This document shows, one piece after another, positions 49,531 to 57,231 of a stretch of DNA of 64,000 nucleotides. Under the pieces are notes generated by a model. That model was not told the DNA's origin and did not search any database. It saw nothing but the letters and a program-made list of their open reading frames with translations. The translations under genes and the position numbers were made by a program. This DNA comes from Mycolicibacterium peregrinum (GTDB lineage Bacteria > Actinomycetota > Actinomycetes > Mycobacteriales > Mycobacteriaceae). Where the stretch lies: contig NZ_LQPP01000041.1 of NCBI RefSeq assembly GCF_002102345.1, positions 62,001 to 126,000 on the forward strand. The letters are read 5' to 3'. Position 1 is the first letter of the stretch. The number at the start of each line of letters is the position of its first letter.

Positions 49531-50286
49531 ATGGAGATCAAGGACGCGGTAGCCGTCGTCACCGGCGGTGCCTCCGGCCTCGGATTGGCCACCACCAAGC
49601 GCCTGCTGGATGCGGGTGCCCAGGTGGTCGTGATCGACCTCAAGGGTGAAGAGGTCGTGGCCGAACTGGGTGATCGGGCCAAGTTCGTCGCCACCGACGT
49701 CACCGACGAGGCGGGCGTGACCGAGGCGCTCGATGTCGCGGAATCGCTTGGCCCGGTGCGGATCAACGTCAACTGCGCGGGCATCGGCAACGCGATCAAG
49801 ACCCTGAGCAAGAATGGTGCGTTCCCGCTCGACGGCTTCCGCAAGGTGGTCGAGGTCAACCTGATCGGCACGTTCAACGTGATCCGGCTCAGCGCTGAGC
49901 GCATCGCGAAGACCGAGCCGCTGAAGAACGAGGAGCGCGGCGTCATCATCAACACCGCCTCGGTGGCGGCGTTCGACGGTCAGATCGGGCAGGCCGCCTA
50001 CTCGGCGTCCAAGGGCGGCGTGGTCGGCATGACCCTGCCCATCGCGCGTGACCTCTCGCGTGAGCTGATCCGCGTGTGCACCATCGCGCCGGGCCTGTTC
50101 AAGACCCCGCTGCTGGGTTCGCTGCCCGAGGAGGCGCAGAAGTCGCTCGGCCAGCAGGTGCCGCACCCGGCCCGGCTGGGTGATCCCGACGAGTACGGCG
50201 CCCTGGCCGTGCACATCATCGAGAACCCGATGCTCAACGGCGAGGTGATCCGCCTCGACGGCGCCATCCGTATGGCTCCCCGGTAG
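49531..50286 (+). CDS. SDR, 3-hydroxyacyl-CoA dehydrogenase type II-like
   Basis: A 251-residue SDR. The cofactor motif TGGASGLG, the structural NCAG, Ser in INTASVAAF and YSASK are present. The insert GNAIKTLSKNGAFPLDGF and the C-terminus LNGEVIRLDGAIRMAPR resemble HSD10/Rv1144-type enzymes, which act on 3-hydroxyacyl-CoA or hydroxysteroids. The ATG at 49531 fits the GGAAAGGA ribosome-binding site; an ATG at 49522 is too close. It is probably co-transcribed with mcr. Confidence 0.94.
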   Translation: MEIKDAVAVVTGGASGLGLATTKRLLDAGAQVVVIDLKGEEVVAELGDRAKFVATDVTDEAGVTEALDVAESLGPVRINVNCAGIGNAIKTLSKNGAFPLDGFRKVVEVNLIGTFNVIRLSAERIAKTEPLKNEERGVIINTASVAAFDGQIGQAAYSASKGGVVGMTLPIARDLSRELIRVCTIAPGLFKTPLLGSLPEEAQKSLGQQVPHPARLGDPDEYGALAVHIIENPMLNGEVIRLDGAIRMAPR

Positions 50287-50307
50287 TCCGGCAGACAAGG
50301 AATTCAC

Positions 50308-51321
50308 ATGGCATTGAAGACGAAGTTCACCGAGACGTTCGGGGTCGAGCACCCCATCGTGCAGGGTGGCATGCAGTGGGTCGGCCGCGCCGAACTCGTT
50401 GCGGCCGTGGCCAATGCGGGTGCGTTGGGTTTCATCACCGCGCTCACGCAGCCCACCCCGGCCGATCTGGCCAAGGAGATCGAGCGGTGTCGTGAGCTCA
50501 CCGACAAGCCGTTCGGTGTGAACCTGACCATCCTGCCGACCATCAACCCGCCGCCATACGACGAGTACCGCCAGGTGATCGTCGACTCCGGCATCAAGAT
50601 CGTCGAGACCGCGGGCTCCAACCCGGCGCCGCACCTGCCGATGTTCCACGACAACGGCATCAAGGTGCTGCACAAGTGCACCTCGGTGCGCCACGCGGTC
50701 AAGGCGCAGAGCTTGGGCGTGGACGGCATCAGCATCGACGGGTTCGAGTGCGCCGGTCATCCCGGCGAGGACGACATCCCGGGCCTGGTGCTCATCCCGG
50801 CCGCGTCGGCCAAGATCGACATCCCGATGATCGCCTCGGGCGGTTTCGCCGATGCGCGTGGTCTGGTGGCCGCACTGGCGCTGGGTGCCGACGGCATCAA
50901 CATGGGTTCGCGGTTCATGTGCACCGAGGAATCGGCGATTCATCAGAAGGTCAAGGAAGCGATCGTGGCGGGCACCGAGCTCGACACCGAGCTGATCTTC
51001 CGCAGCCTGGGCAACACGGCGCGGGTGGCGAGCAACACGGTCTCGCGTGAGGTGGTGCAGATCCTCAAAGACGGCGGTCAGTTCGAGGACGTCAAGGATC
51101 TGGTGGCCGGCAAACGCGGCGTGAAGGTCTACGAGATCGGTGATCTCGACGCAGGCATCTGGTCGGTCGGAACCTCGATGGGCCTGATCAACGACATCCC
51201 CACCTGCGGCGAACTCGTCTCGCGGATGGTGTCGGAGGCCGAGGAGCTGATCAGTGGGCGCCTGGCGAACATGATCGGCGCGGACGAAGCCGAGCCGGAG
51301 AAAGAAGCAGTCCTCGCCTGA
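50308..51321 (+). CDS. Nitronate monooxygenase / 2-nitropropane dioxygenase-like
   Basis: A 337-residue FMN-dependent TIM-barrel protein. The N-terminal VEHPIVQGGMQWVGRAELVA, the catalytic His in GFECAGHPGEDD, and the phosphate-binding IASGGFADARG then ALGADGINMGSRF identify the nitronate monooxygenase family. It oxidises alkyl nitronates such as propionate-3-nitronate or acts as an enoyl reductase-like enzyme. It begins 21 bases after the SDR stop and probably belongs to the mcr operon. A strong terminator follows. Confidence 0.93.
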   Translation: MALKTKFTETFGVEHPIVQGGMQWVGRAELVAAVANAGALGFITALTQPTPADLAKEIERCRELTDKPFGVNLTILPTINPPPYDEYRQVIVDSGIKIVETAGSNPAPHLPMFHDNGIKVLHKCTSVRHAVKAQSLGVDGISIDGFECAGHPGEDDIPGLVLIPAASAKIDIPMIASGGFADARGLVAALALGADGINMGSRFMCTEESAIHQKVKEAIVAGTELDTELIFRSLGNTARVASNTVSREVVQILKDGGQFEDVKDLVAGKRGVKVYEIGDLDAGIWSVGTSMGLINDIPTCGELVSRMVSEAEELISGRLANMIGADEAEPEKEAVLA

Positions 51322-51361
51322 GACGAGGACTGCGGCCCGTAACGGGCAAACTCAACATGGG

Positions 51362-51387
51362 AAACGCGCGCCGTGAGGCGCGCGTTT
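51362..51387. terminator. Terminator between nitronate monooxygenase and the 43-residue ORF
   Basis: AAACGCGCGCC (51362-51372) and GGCGCGCGTTT (51377-51387) form an 11-base stem with the stable tetraloop GTGA, followed by TCT. It lies 41 bases after the monooxygenase stop and immediately beyond the stop of the convergent small ORF, so it can serve both. Confidence 0.9.
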
Positions 51388-51389
51388 TC

Positions 51390-51521
51390 TCATACTGCGG
51401 TAGGCAGCTCTTGGTAGTCGTCAAACTGCTCCGAGGTGTCGCCCTCGACGAGGAAATCGCCGTGGTAGAGGGCCTCGAAGTCGACCTTGATGACATCTGC
51501 ACTGGTGTCGTCGATCCACAT
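51390..51521 (-). CDS. Small acidic 43-residue protein
   Basis: A 43-codon ORF that reads MWIDDTSADVIKVDFEALYH then GDFLVEGDTSEQFDDYQELP and TAV. It has good mycobacterial codon usage with many GAC, GTC and CTC codons and eleven acidic residues, so it looks coding even though it is short. A TACGCT -10-like element (complement of 51529-51534) lies 7 bases before the ATG, suggesting a leaderless mRNA, and a strong terminator ends it. I do not recognise a family. Confidence 0.6.
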   Translation of the reverse strand: MWIDDTSADVIKVDFEALYHGDFLVEGDTSEQFDDYQELPTAV

Positions 51522-51528
51522 GACACTG

Positions 51529-51534
51529 AGCGTA
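51529..51534 (-). promoter_or_regulatory. -10 element for the 43-residue ORF
   Basis: On the minus strand TACGCT ends 7 bases before the ATG at 51521 and fits TAnnnT. No ribosome-binding site lies between, which supports a leaderless transcript. Confidence 0.4.
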
Positions 51535-51585
51535 TGGGTCACTATTAAGGAATCTTTGAGTCACGGTTCGGAAAATGGTGGCAAT

Positions 51586-51708
51586 CCTACTTTTGGGTAG
51601 GTTTCTGGCGAGTAGCCCCGATGCGCGGGGCGTGGGCGCGTGGCGGCTGCGCCGATTTCCACCCCAGGGTCGCTCTAGCAGGCTGGGCGCAGCCGTGGCG
51701 TGGAAATC
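51586..51708. ncRNA. Candidate structured RNA with crossing stems
   Basis: This 123-base part of an intergenic stretch holds four complementary pairs. From left: CCTAC/GTAGG (51586-51590, 51597-51601); GCCCCG/CGGGGC (51615-51620, 51626-51631); a 10-base pair CGGCTGCGCC (51644-51653) with GGCGCAGCCG (51686-51695); and a 9-base pair GATTTCCAC (51654-51662) with GTGGAAATC (51700-51708). The last two cross each other in an H-type pseudoknot order with no base between the left arms. The element lies after doxX (minus strand) and before the 43-residue ORF. Confidence 0.45.
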
Positions 51709-51741
51709 CGCAAAGGCCGGCGATCACGGGCGAAAATATGG

Positions 51742-52278
51742 TCAGGCACCCGGCTTGGTGAAGTGGATCGGATTGCTGGGGTTCAGCGCGATCCAGGTCA
51801 CCACGGCGACGACGACCCCGATCACCACGAGACCCACCGACGACCGGGCCGACACCCGGGAGCGGCCGAACACCCGGTGATCGACCGAGAACGCGCCGGC
51901 GCCGGTGAACAGCAGCGCTACGGCGGCGAATGCGGCCAGGAACGGAACGTTGAACGGCTGGGACCAGAAGGCGTCGGCCGAGACGTTCACGGCCCAGGCG
52001 TCGACCATCGCACCGATCACCGCGCAGGCGGCCAACGGGGTGAGGATGCCCAGGAGCAGGCCGATGCCGCCGAGGGTTTCGGCCGCCGTGACCATGAACG
52101 CGCCGAAGGCGGGTAACCGCCAACCGGTGGATTCCATGAATTCGACGGCGGTGCCGAAGTCGAATGCCTTGATCAGGCCGGCCTGCAGCATGGTCGCGCC
52201 GGTGGCGATGCGAAGGACGAGCAATCCGGTGTCGGTCATGCCGGTAGTCGTGGTTCCGGGGTCGCTGGTGATCGTCAT
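51742..52278 (-). CDS. DoxX-family membrane protein
   Basis: A 178-residue protein with four hydrophobic segments and the DoxX pattern (GLLVLRIATGATMLQAGLIK; FMVTAAETLGGIGLLLGILT). It is a second DoxX member, distinct from the one at 33423. The ATG at 52278 begins MTITSDPGTT. It is divergent from the MmpL gene with 155 bases between starts. A membrane redox or small-molecule role is likely, without further detail. Confidence 0.88.
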   Translation of the reverse strand: MTITSDPGTTTTGMTDTGLLVLRIATGATMLQAGLIKAFDFGTAVEFMESTGWRLPAFGAFMVTAAETLGGIGLLLGILTPLAACAVIGAMVDAWAVNVSADAFWSQPFNVPFLAAFAAVALLFTGAGAFSVDHRVFGRSRVSARSSVGLVVIGVVVAVVTWIALNPSNPIHFTKPGA

Positions 52279-52371
52279 GCCTTATTAGACGCACGGAGCC
52301 CGCCGAATTCATCGAGTACGGGGGAGTTGAACTCTTCGATGCCGGTAGCCGTATGTAGAGCGAGGCCCACG

Positions 52372-52401
52372 TTGACGCTGGAAACTTACCGTTGTTAACT
52401 T
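52372..52401 (+). promoter_or_regulatory. SigA-type promoter of mmpL gene
   Basis: TTGACG (52372-52377) and TAACTT (52396-52401) are separated by 18 bases. The start codon of mmpL is at 52434, with a GGGGGAAGGA ribosome-binding site between. The -10 lies inside the inverted repeat at 52388-52410. Confidence 0.6.
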
Positions 52402-52410
52402 AACAGCGGT
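52388..52410. promoter_or_regulatory. Near-perfect 23-base operator overlapping the mmpL -10
   Basis: An inverted repeat with 11-base arms around a central C; only one position pairs as G-T rather than a Watson-Crick pair. The core is TGTTAACTTAACA (52393-52405) with ACCG and CGGT at the ends. It covers the -10 element. A TetR regulator is encoded directly after mmpL and is the natural candidate to bind here. Confidence 0.78.
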
Positions 52411-52433
52411 ATTCATCGGGGGAAGGACACGCA

Positions 52434-54737
52434 GTGCTGCACCGAATCGCCCATCTGGCTCTCGCCGCACCGAGGCGGGTTCTCGTCGTGGCCGCGCTGG
52501 CGATGGTCGCCGCAGGAATCTTCGGCATCCCGGTCGCCAAGAGCCTGTCAGCCGGCGGATTCCAGGACCCGACGTCGGAATCGGCACGAGCCACGCAGCT
52601 GCTGTCGGACAAATTCGCCCGCGGCGACATGCAGCTGGTCATCAGCGTCACCGACGACAACGCCGGCGCCCAGAGCCCGGCCGCGCGAGCCGTAGGCGCG
52701 GACATCGCCGCCCAGCTCAAAGCATCGCCATTCGTGACCGAGGTCAGTTCTGCATGGACCGTGCCCGCACCGGCGGCGGCCACACTCATCAGTAAGGACG
52801 GCAAGACCGGGCTGATCCTGGCCGGCATCACCGGCGGGGAGAGCGGCGCACAAAAGCACGCCAAAGAGCTCACCGATCAACTCGTGCACGACCGCGACGG
52901 CGTCACCGTGCGTGCCGGCGGTGAGGCGATGATCTATGTCCAGATCAACGGGCAGAGCGAAAAAGACCTCTTGATGATGGAATCCATCGCGATCCCGTTG
53001 AGCTTCCTGGTCCTGGTGTGGGTGTTCGGTGGATTGCTCGCCGCGGCATTGCCGCTGGCGGTCGGCGGCTTCGCCATCCTGGGATCGCTGGCGGTGCTGC
53101 GTGGGTTCACCATGGTCACCGACGTCTCGATCTTCGCGCTCAACCTCACCGTCGCCATGGGCCTGGCGTTGGCCATCGACTACACACTGCTGATCGTCAG
53201 CCGCTACCGCGACGAACTCGCCGAGGGCGTCGACCCGGACCGGGCGTTGGTGCGCACGATGGTGACGGCCGGACGCACGGTGCTGTTCTCGGCGATGACG
53301 GTGGCGTTGTCGATGGTGGCGATGGTGCTGTTCCCGATGTACTTCCTCAAGTCCTTCGCGTACGCGGGCATCGCGGTGGTGGCGCTCGCGGCATTCGCGG
53401 CCATCGTGGTGGCGCCGGCCGCCATCGCATTGCTGGGTGACCGCTTGGACGCCTACGACGTACGCCGGTTCATCCGCCGCGTCCTGGGCCGGCCCGAGCC
53501 CGTGCGTAAGCCCGTGGAGCAGACGTTCTGGTACCGCATGACCAAGCGCGTCATGCGCCGGTCGGTCCCTGTCGGACTTGCCGTGATCGCGCTGCTGCTC
53601 ATGCTGGGCGCCCCGTTCCTCGGCATCAAATGGGGATTCCCGGACGATCGGGTGCTGCCGTCGTCGGCGTCGTCCCGTCAACTCGGCGACGAACTGCGCA
53701 ACGATTTCGCCGTCGACTCGTCCACCGCCGTCACCGTGGTGTTGCCCGACGTGACTCGCCTGGCGCCCTCCGAACTCGACCGCTATGCCGGCGATCTGTC
53801 CGGCGCCGCCGACGGGATTTCCGTGTCCGCGCCAGGGGGCACCTTTGTCGACGGGCGCCGGGTCGGACCGCCGACGTCGGGAACCGGAATGGCTGACGGC
53901 AGTGCCTATCTGACCGTCGGCAGCCATGTCCCGCTGTTCAGCGACGCCTCTGAGACCCAGCTCGACGCATTGCACGCCGTGCCTGCGCCGGCAGAGGTGC
54001 AGTTCACCGGACTCGCGCAGGTCAACCGGGACAGCTCACACGCGATCACCTCCCGGTTGCCGCTGGTGCTCGGCATCATCGCCGCGATCACTTTCGTGTT
54101 GTTGTTCCTGCTCACCGGTAGCGTGGTGCTGCCGCTGAAAGCTTTGGTACTCAACGTGTTGTCGCTGTCGGCGGCGTTCGGCGCGTTGGTGTGGATCTTC
54201 CAGGACGGACACCTGGGCGCGCTCGGCACCACATCGACGGGCACCCTGGTGGCCAACCTGCCGGTGTTGTTGTTCTGCATCGCATTCGGATTGTCAATGG
54301 ACTACGAGGTATTCCTGGTCTCGCGAATCCGCGAATACTGGCTTGAATCCGGCCAGACCCGAGAGGATAACGATAAGAGCGTCGCGCTCGGGCTGGCCCG
54401 CACCGGCCGAGTGGTGACGGCAGCGGCATTGCTGATGTCGATCTCGTTCGCCGCACTGATCGCCGCTCAGGTCGCCTTCATGCGGATGTTCGGCCTCGGC
54501 CTGACCATTGCGGTACTCGTCGACGCCACCCTGGTGCGCATGTTGTTGGTGCCGGCCTTCATGCACCTGATGGGGCAGTGGAACTGGTGGGCGCCCGCAC
54601 CGTTGGCCCGGTTACACAAGCGAATCGGGATCAGTGAGTCGGGTCCGAATGAGCGAGACCCCATCGGAGCCGGTGATGTTCCCACGGACCGGGACAAGCG
54701 TGAGCCGGCCGATGCCTGTGTGAAGGACGCTGGTTAG
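52434..54737 (+). CDS. mmpL13: MmpL/RND-family lipid transporter
   Basis: A 767-residue MMPL transporter with two repeats, each having a large periplasmic loop and membrane bundle. The proton-relay DY pairs are seen as LAIDYTLLIVSRY near residue 249 and LSMDYEVFLVSRIREYW near residue 622. By gene order it is the counterpart of M. tuberculosis mmpL13a/mmpL13b, but here it is a single intact ORF; the symbol rests on synteny only. The GTG at 52434 has a good ribosome-binding site. A TetR gene follows after one base. It probably exports an envelope lipid. Confidence 0.9.
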   Translation: MLHRIAHLALAAPRRVLVVAALAMVAAGIFGIPVAKSLSAGGFQDPTSESARATQLLSDKFARGDMQLVISVTDDNAGAQSPAARAVGADIAAQLKASPFVTEVSSAWTVPAPAAATLISKDGKTGLILAGITGGESGAQKHAKELTDQLVHDRDGVTVRAGGEAMIYVQINGQSEKDLLMMESIAIPLSFLVLVWVFGGLLAAALPLAVGGFAILGSLAVLRGFTMVTDVSIFALNLTVAMGLALAIDYTLLIVSRYRDELAEGVDPDRALVRTMVTAGRTVLFSAMTVALSMVAMVLFPMYFLKSFAYAGIAVVALAAFAAIVVAPAAIALLGDRLDAYDVRRFIRRVLGRPEPVRKPVEQTFWYRMTKRVMRRSVPVGLAVIALLLMLGAPFLGIKWGFPDDRVLPSSASSRQLGDELRNDFAVDSSTAVTVVLPDVTRLAPSELDRYAGDLSGAADGISVSAPGGTFVDGRRVGPPTSGTGMADGSAYLTVGSHVPLFSDASETQLDALHAVPAPAEVQFTGLAQVNRDSSHAITSRLPLVLGIIAAITFVLLFLLTGSVVLPLKALVLNVLSLSAAFGALVWIFQDGHLGALGTTSTGTLVANLPVLLFCIAFGLSMDYEVFLVSRIREYWLESGQTREDNDKSVALGLARTGRVVTAAALLMSISFAALIAAQVAFMRMFGLGLTIAVLVDATLVRMLLVPAFMHLMGQWNWWAPAPLARLHKRIGISESGPNERDPIGAGDVPTDRDKREPADACVKDAG

Positions 54738-54738
54738 C

Positions 54739-55449
54739 GTGGTCATTCAATCGCGCAAGCGGCGCCGCGCCCCTCGTGGTTCCGGGGAGCTGCTGCGCGA
54801 TGAGATCCTCGACGCCACAACCGAACTGCTGCTGGAAACCGGACATGCCAAGGCCGTCTCGATCCGGTCGGTAGCTCAGCGGGTCGGGGTTACGCCGCCG
54901 TCGATCTACCTGCACTTCGCGGACAAGGACGCGCTGCTGGATGCGGTGTGTTCGCGGTATTTCGAGAAACTCGACGAGGAGATGCAGCGCGCCGCCGCCG
55001 ATCACAACTCGACCATCGAGGTGCTGCGTGCGCAGGGACACGCCTACGTGAACTTCGCCCGACGCACACCCGAGTTGTATCGGCTGGCGACCATGGGTGA
55101 GGGCAGGCCAGGCAGTGACGTCGACGTCGCGCTCAACAGCTCTGCGTTCCAACACATGCGCGCCGCCATGGAGGCGCTGATCGCCGAGGGCGTGTATCCG
55201 CCCGGCGACGCCACGATGCTGGCGCTGGAACTGTGGACCGCGGCGCACGGGGTTGCCGCGATCCTGATCTCCAAGCCGTATCTTCCGTGGGGAGATGTCG
55301 AGCAGTTCACCGACCGCGTGCTGCGTGCGGTGTCCACCGGTCAGATCGTCTCGGGGATCATCGGAACAGACCTCGCGCCTGCCGAAGCAATCGCACGGTT
55401 GCGGGGCTTGGCCAGTGAACACGCCGACGAAGGCGCCGAAGAAGGGTAG
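54739..55449 (+). CDS. TetR-family regulator of mmpL
   Basis: A 236-residue TetR protein with a basic N-terminus (SRKRRRAPRGSG), helix-turn-helix at about residues 37-62 (VSIRSVAQRVGVTPPSIYLH), and a WHG-type C-terminal ligand domain (LWTAAHGVAAILIS). The GTG at 54739 starts one base after the mmpL stop. It is likely to repress its own operon through the operator at 52388-52410. Confidence 0.9.
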   Translation: MVIQSRKRRRAPRGSGELLRDEILDATTELLLETGHAKAVSIRSVAQRVGVTPPSIYLHFADKDALLDAVCSRYFEKLDEEMQRAAADHNSTIEVLRAQGHAYVNFARRTPELYRLATMGEGRPGSDVDVALNSSAFQHMRAAMEALIAEGVYPPGDATMLALELWTAAHGVAAILISKPYLPWGDVEQFTDRVLRAVSTGQIVSGIIGTDLAPAEAIARLRGLASEHADEGAEEG

Positions 55450-55454
55450 AAGCC

Positions 55455-56090
55455 GTGACTGACAAGACTGTCGACAATCCGTTCTTCGCCCGGGTGTGGA
55501 AGACGCTGTCGAGTTCGGAGCCCAAGGCACTGCGCCGGCTGCGCGGTGACAACCTCGCCGGACTCAGCGGCCGGGTGCTGGAGATCGGTGCGGGTACCGG
55601 GACGAACTTTGCCTACTATCCATCGACGGTGACCGAGGTGGTCGCCATCGAGCCCGAACGTCACCTTGCCGAAGTGGCCCGCAGCGCGGCGGCGCAGGCC
55701 CCGGTGCCGGTGACCGTCACCAGCGACACCGCTGAGAAGTTCAGCAGCGCAGAGCCGTTCGACGCGGTGGTCTGCTCACTGGTGCTGTGCTCGATCGATC
55801 AGCCCGATACGGTTCTGCGCCAGTTGTTTTCGATTGTCCGGCCGGGCGGCGAACTGCGGTACCTGGAGCATGTCGCCGGTGACGGTTGGCGGGCCGGGAT
55901 GCAGCGCGTGGCCGACGCCACCGTGTGGCCCCGGTTGTTCGGCAATTGCCACACTCACCGGCACACCGAGCAGGCGATCACGGACAGTGGATTTCAGGTT
56001 GAGACGGCGTACCGCGAGATGGCGATGCCGGCCTGGGTGCCGCTGCCGGTTACGGAGTTCGCGATCGGGCGTGCGGTCAGGCCGGCTTAG
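55455..56090 (+). CDS. Class I SAM-dependent methyltransferase
   Basis: A 211-residue methyltransferase. The SAM-binding motif I is VLEIGAGTGTNFAYY, the acidic motif II is VVAIEPER, and motif III is DAVVCSLVLCSI; the C-terminal pattern matches the UbiE/phospholipid-type enzymes, as Rv1147. The GTG at 55455 is 5 bases after the TetR stop, so it belongs to the mmpL-tetR operon. The acceptor is probably a lipid, by context only. Its end overlaps the sirtuin gene by 4 bases. Confidence 0.92.
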   Translation: MTDKTVDNPFFARVWKTLSSSEPKALRRLRGDNLAGLSGRVLEIGAGTGTNFAYYPSTVTEVVAIEPERHLAEVARSAAAQAPVPVTVTSDTAEKFSSAEPFDAVVCSLVLCSIDQPDTVLRQLFSIVRPGGELRYLEHVAGDGWRAGMQRVADATVWPRLFGNCHTHRHTEQAITDSGFQVETAYREMAMPAWVPLPVTEFAIGRAVRPA

Positions 56091-56815
56091 CCGGCGTCGC
56101 GACTGCCGAGGAGCGTCGGTAATCGCTGCAGCAGGTGCGGCAGGGATCCGGCCGCGGTCTCGCGCAGCGAGAGCGTCGCGCTGTCCGACAGCGGGGTGCG
56201 TTCCGGATTGACCTCGACCACCACGGTGCCTGCGGCGACGGCGGCTTCGGCCAGGCCCGCCGCGGGATAGACGATCGAGCTGGTGCCCACCACGATCACC
56301 ACATCGGCGTTGCCGACCGCCAGTACCGACCGTTGCCAGGCATCGTCGGGCAGCGGCTCGCCGAACCACACCACGCTCGGCCGGATCAGGCCGCCGCACG
56401 GGCAGACCGGAGGTTCGATGGTCTCGACCGGCTCAGGCATCTCGGGCAGGTTGCCCTCGAACTTCGAACCACATGCATCGCAACGGAACTCGAACAAGTT
56501 GCCGTGCAGGTGGTAGACGTTCGTACTGCCGGCCCGCTCGTGCAGGTTGTCGACGTTCTGGGTGATGACGTGGACGTCGGCGAAGTCCTGCCAGGCGGCT
56601 ACCGCCCGATGTCCGTCGTTGGGCTGCACGTGCGACATCATGTAGTGACGCCACAGGTACCAAGCCCAGACTTTCTCCGGGTGCCGCTGCCAGCCTTCGA
56701 TGCTGGAGATCTCGTAGGGATCCACCTTTGCCCACAGGCCGGTCTCGACGTCGCGGAACGTAGGTACACCGCTCTCCGCCGAGATTCCGGCACCACTGAG
56801 GACAGTCACTTGCAC
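56087..56815 (-). CDS. NAD-dependent protein deacylase (sirtuin)
   Basis: A 242-residue sirtuin, counterpart of Rv1151c. The NAD site GAGISAESGVPTFRD starts at residue 8, TQNVDNLHERAG at 85, and the catalytic His is H104 in HLHGN. The zinc site has C112, C115, C138 and C140, with an unusual CxC second pair. Y53 and R56 in AWYLWRHYMM match the Tyr-xx-Arg pair that lets SIRT5-type enzymes remove succinyl and malonyl groups. The GTG at 56815 is the start. It is divergent from a GntR regulator. Confidence 0.94.
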   Translation of the reverse strand: MQVTVLSGAGISAESGVPTFRDVETGLWAKVDPYEISSIEGWQRHPEKVWAWYLWRHYMMSHVQPNDGHRAVAAWQDFADVHVITQNVDNLHERAGSTNVYHLHGNLFEFRCDACGSKFEGNLPEMPEPVETIEPPVCPCGGLIRPSVVWFGEPLPDDAWQRSVLAVGNADVVIVVGTSSIVYPAAGLAEAAVAAGTVVVEVNPERTPLSDSATLSLRETAAGSLPHLLQRLPTLLGSRDAG

Positions 56816-56839
56816 ATCACCAACGTAGTCGGTTTGGGT

Positions 56840-56845
56840 GATACT
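56840..56845 (+). promoter_or_regulatory. -10 element for leaderless GntR mRNA
   Basis: GATACT lies 7 bases upstream of the GTG at 56853. No ribosome-binding site intervenes, so a leaderless start is likely. Confidence 0.45.
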
Positions 56846-56852
56846 TGAGCAC

Positions 56853-57218
56853 GTGGTTGAGTTGGGGGACTGGGTTCTGATTGATTCGAGCGCGGAAAAA
56901 CCGCTGTTCGATCAACTCCGGATCCAAATTATCGAGGGCATTCGGCAGGGGCGCCTGACACCGGGTACCCGGTTGCCGACGGTGCGTGAGCTGGCAGCGA
57001 AGGTCGGGCTTGCGGTGAACACCGTGGCCAGGGCCTATCGCGAGTTGGAATCGGCGGGGGTGTTGGAGACCCGGGGGCGGTACGGCACCTTCGTCGCACG
57101 GGCCGATCCGGCCGATGCCGCGATGGCCGCCGCCGCGCATTCGTTCGCCGAGGCCGCCCATGCGCTGGGGATCGGCAAGGCCGACGCCCTGCGTTATCTG
57201 GACAACGCGTTCGACTGA
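56853..57218 (+). CDS. GntR-family regulator, YtrA type
   Basis: A 121-residue protein with an N-terminal winged helix (KPLFDQLRIQIIEGIRQGRL; TVRELAAKVGLAVNTVARAY) and only a short helical C-terminus, as in the YtrA subfamily and in Rv1152. The GTG at 56853 is chosen because of the -10 element at 56840; a GTG at 56838 would add five residues. It is divergent from the sirtuin gene and converges on the PucR gene. Its target is unknown. Confidence 0.9.
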   Translation: MVELGDWVLIDSSAEKPLFDQLRIQIIEGIRQGRLTPGTRLPTVRELAAKVGLAVNTVARAYRELESAGVLETRGRYGTFVARADPADAAMAAAAHSFAEAAHALGIGKADALRYLDNAFD

Positions 57219-57231
57219 TCCGGACTTGGGC

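Noticed and set aside
51357..51548. 63-codon plus-strand ORF over the small 43-residue gene
   Set aside because: It starts inside the terminator hairpin and has poorer codon use than the minus-strand frame.
52548..53975. Minus-strand 475-codon frame opposite mmpL
   Set aside because: Rich in Arg, Gln and His and antisense to a well-supported transporter.
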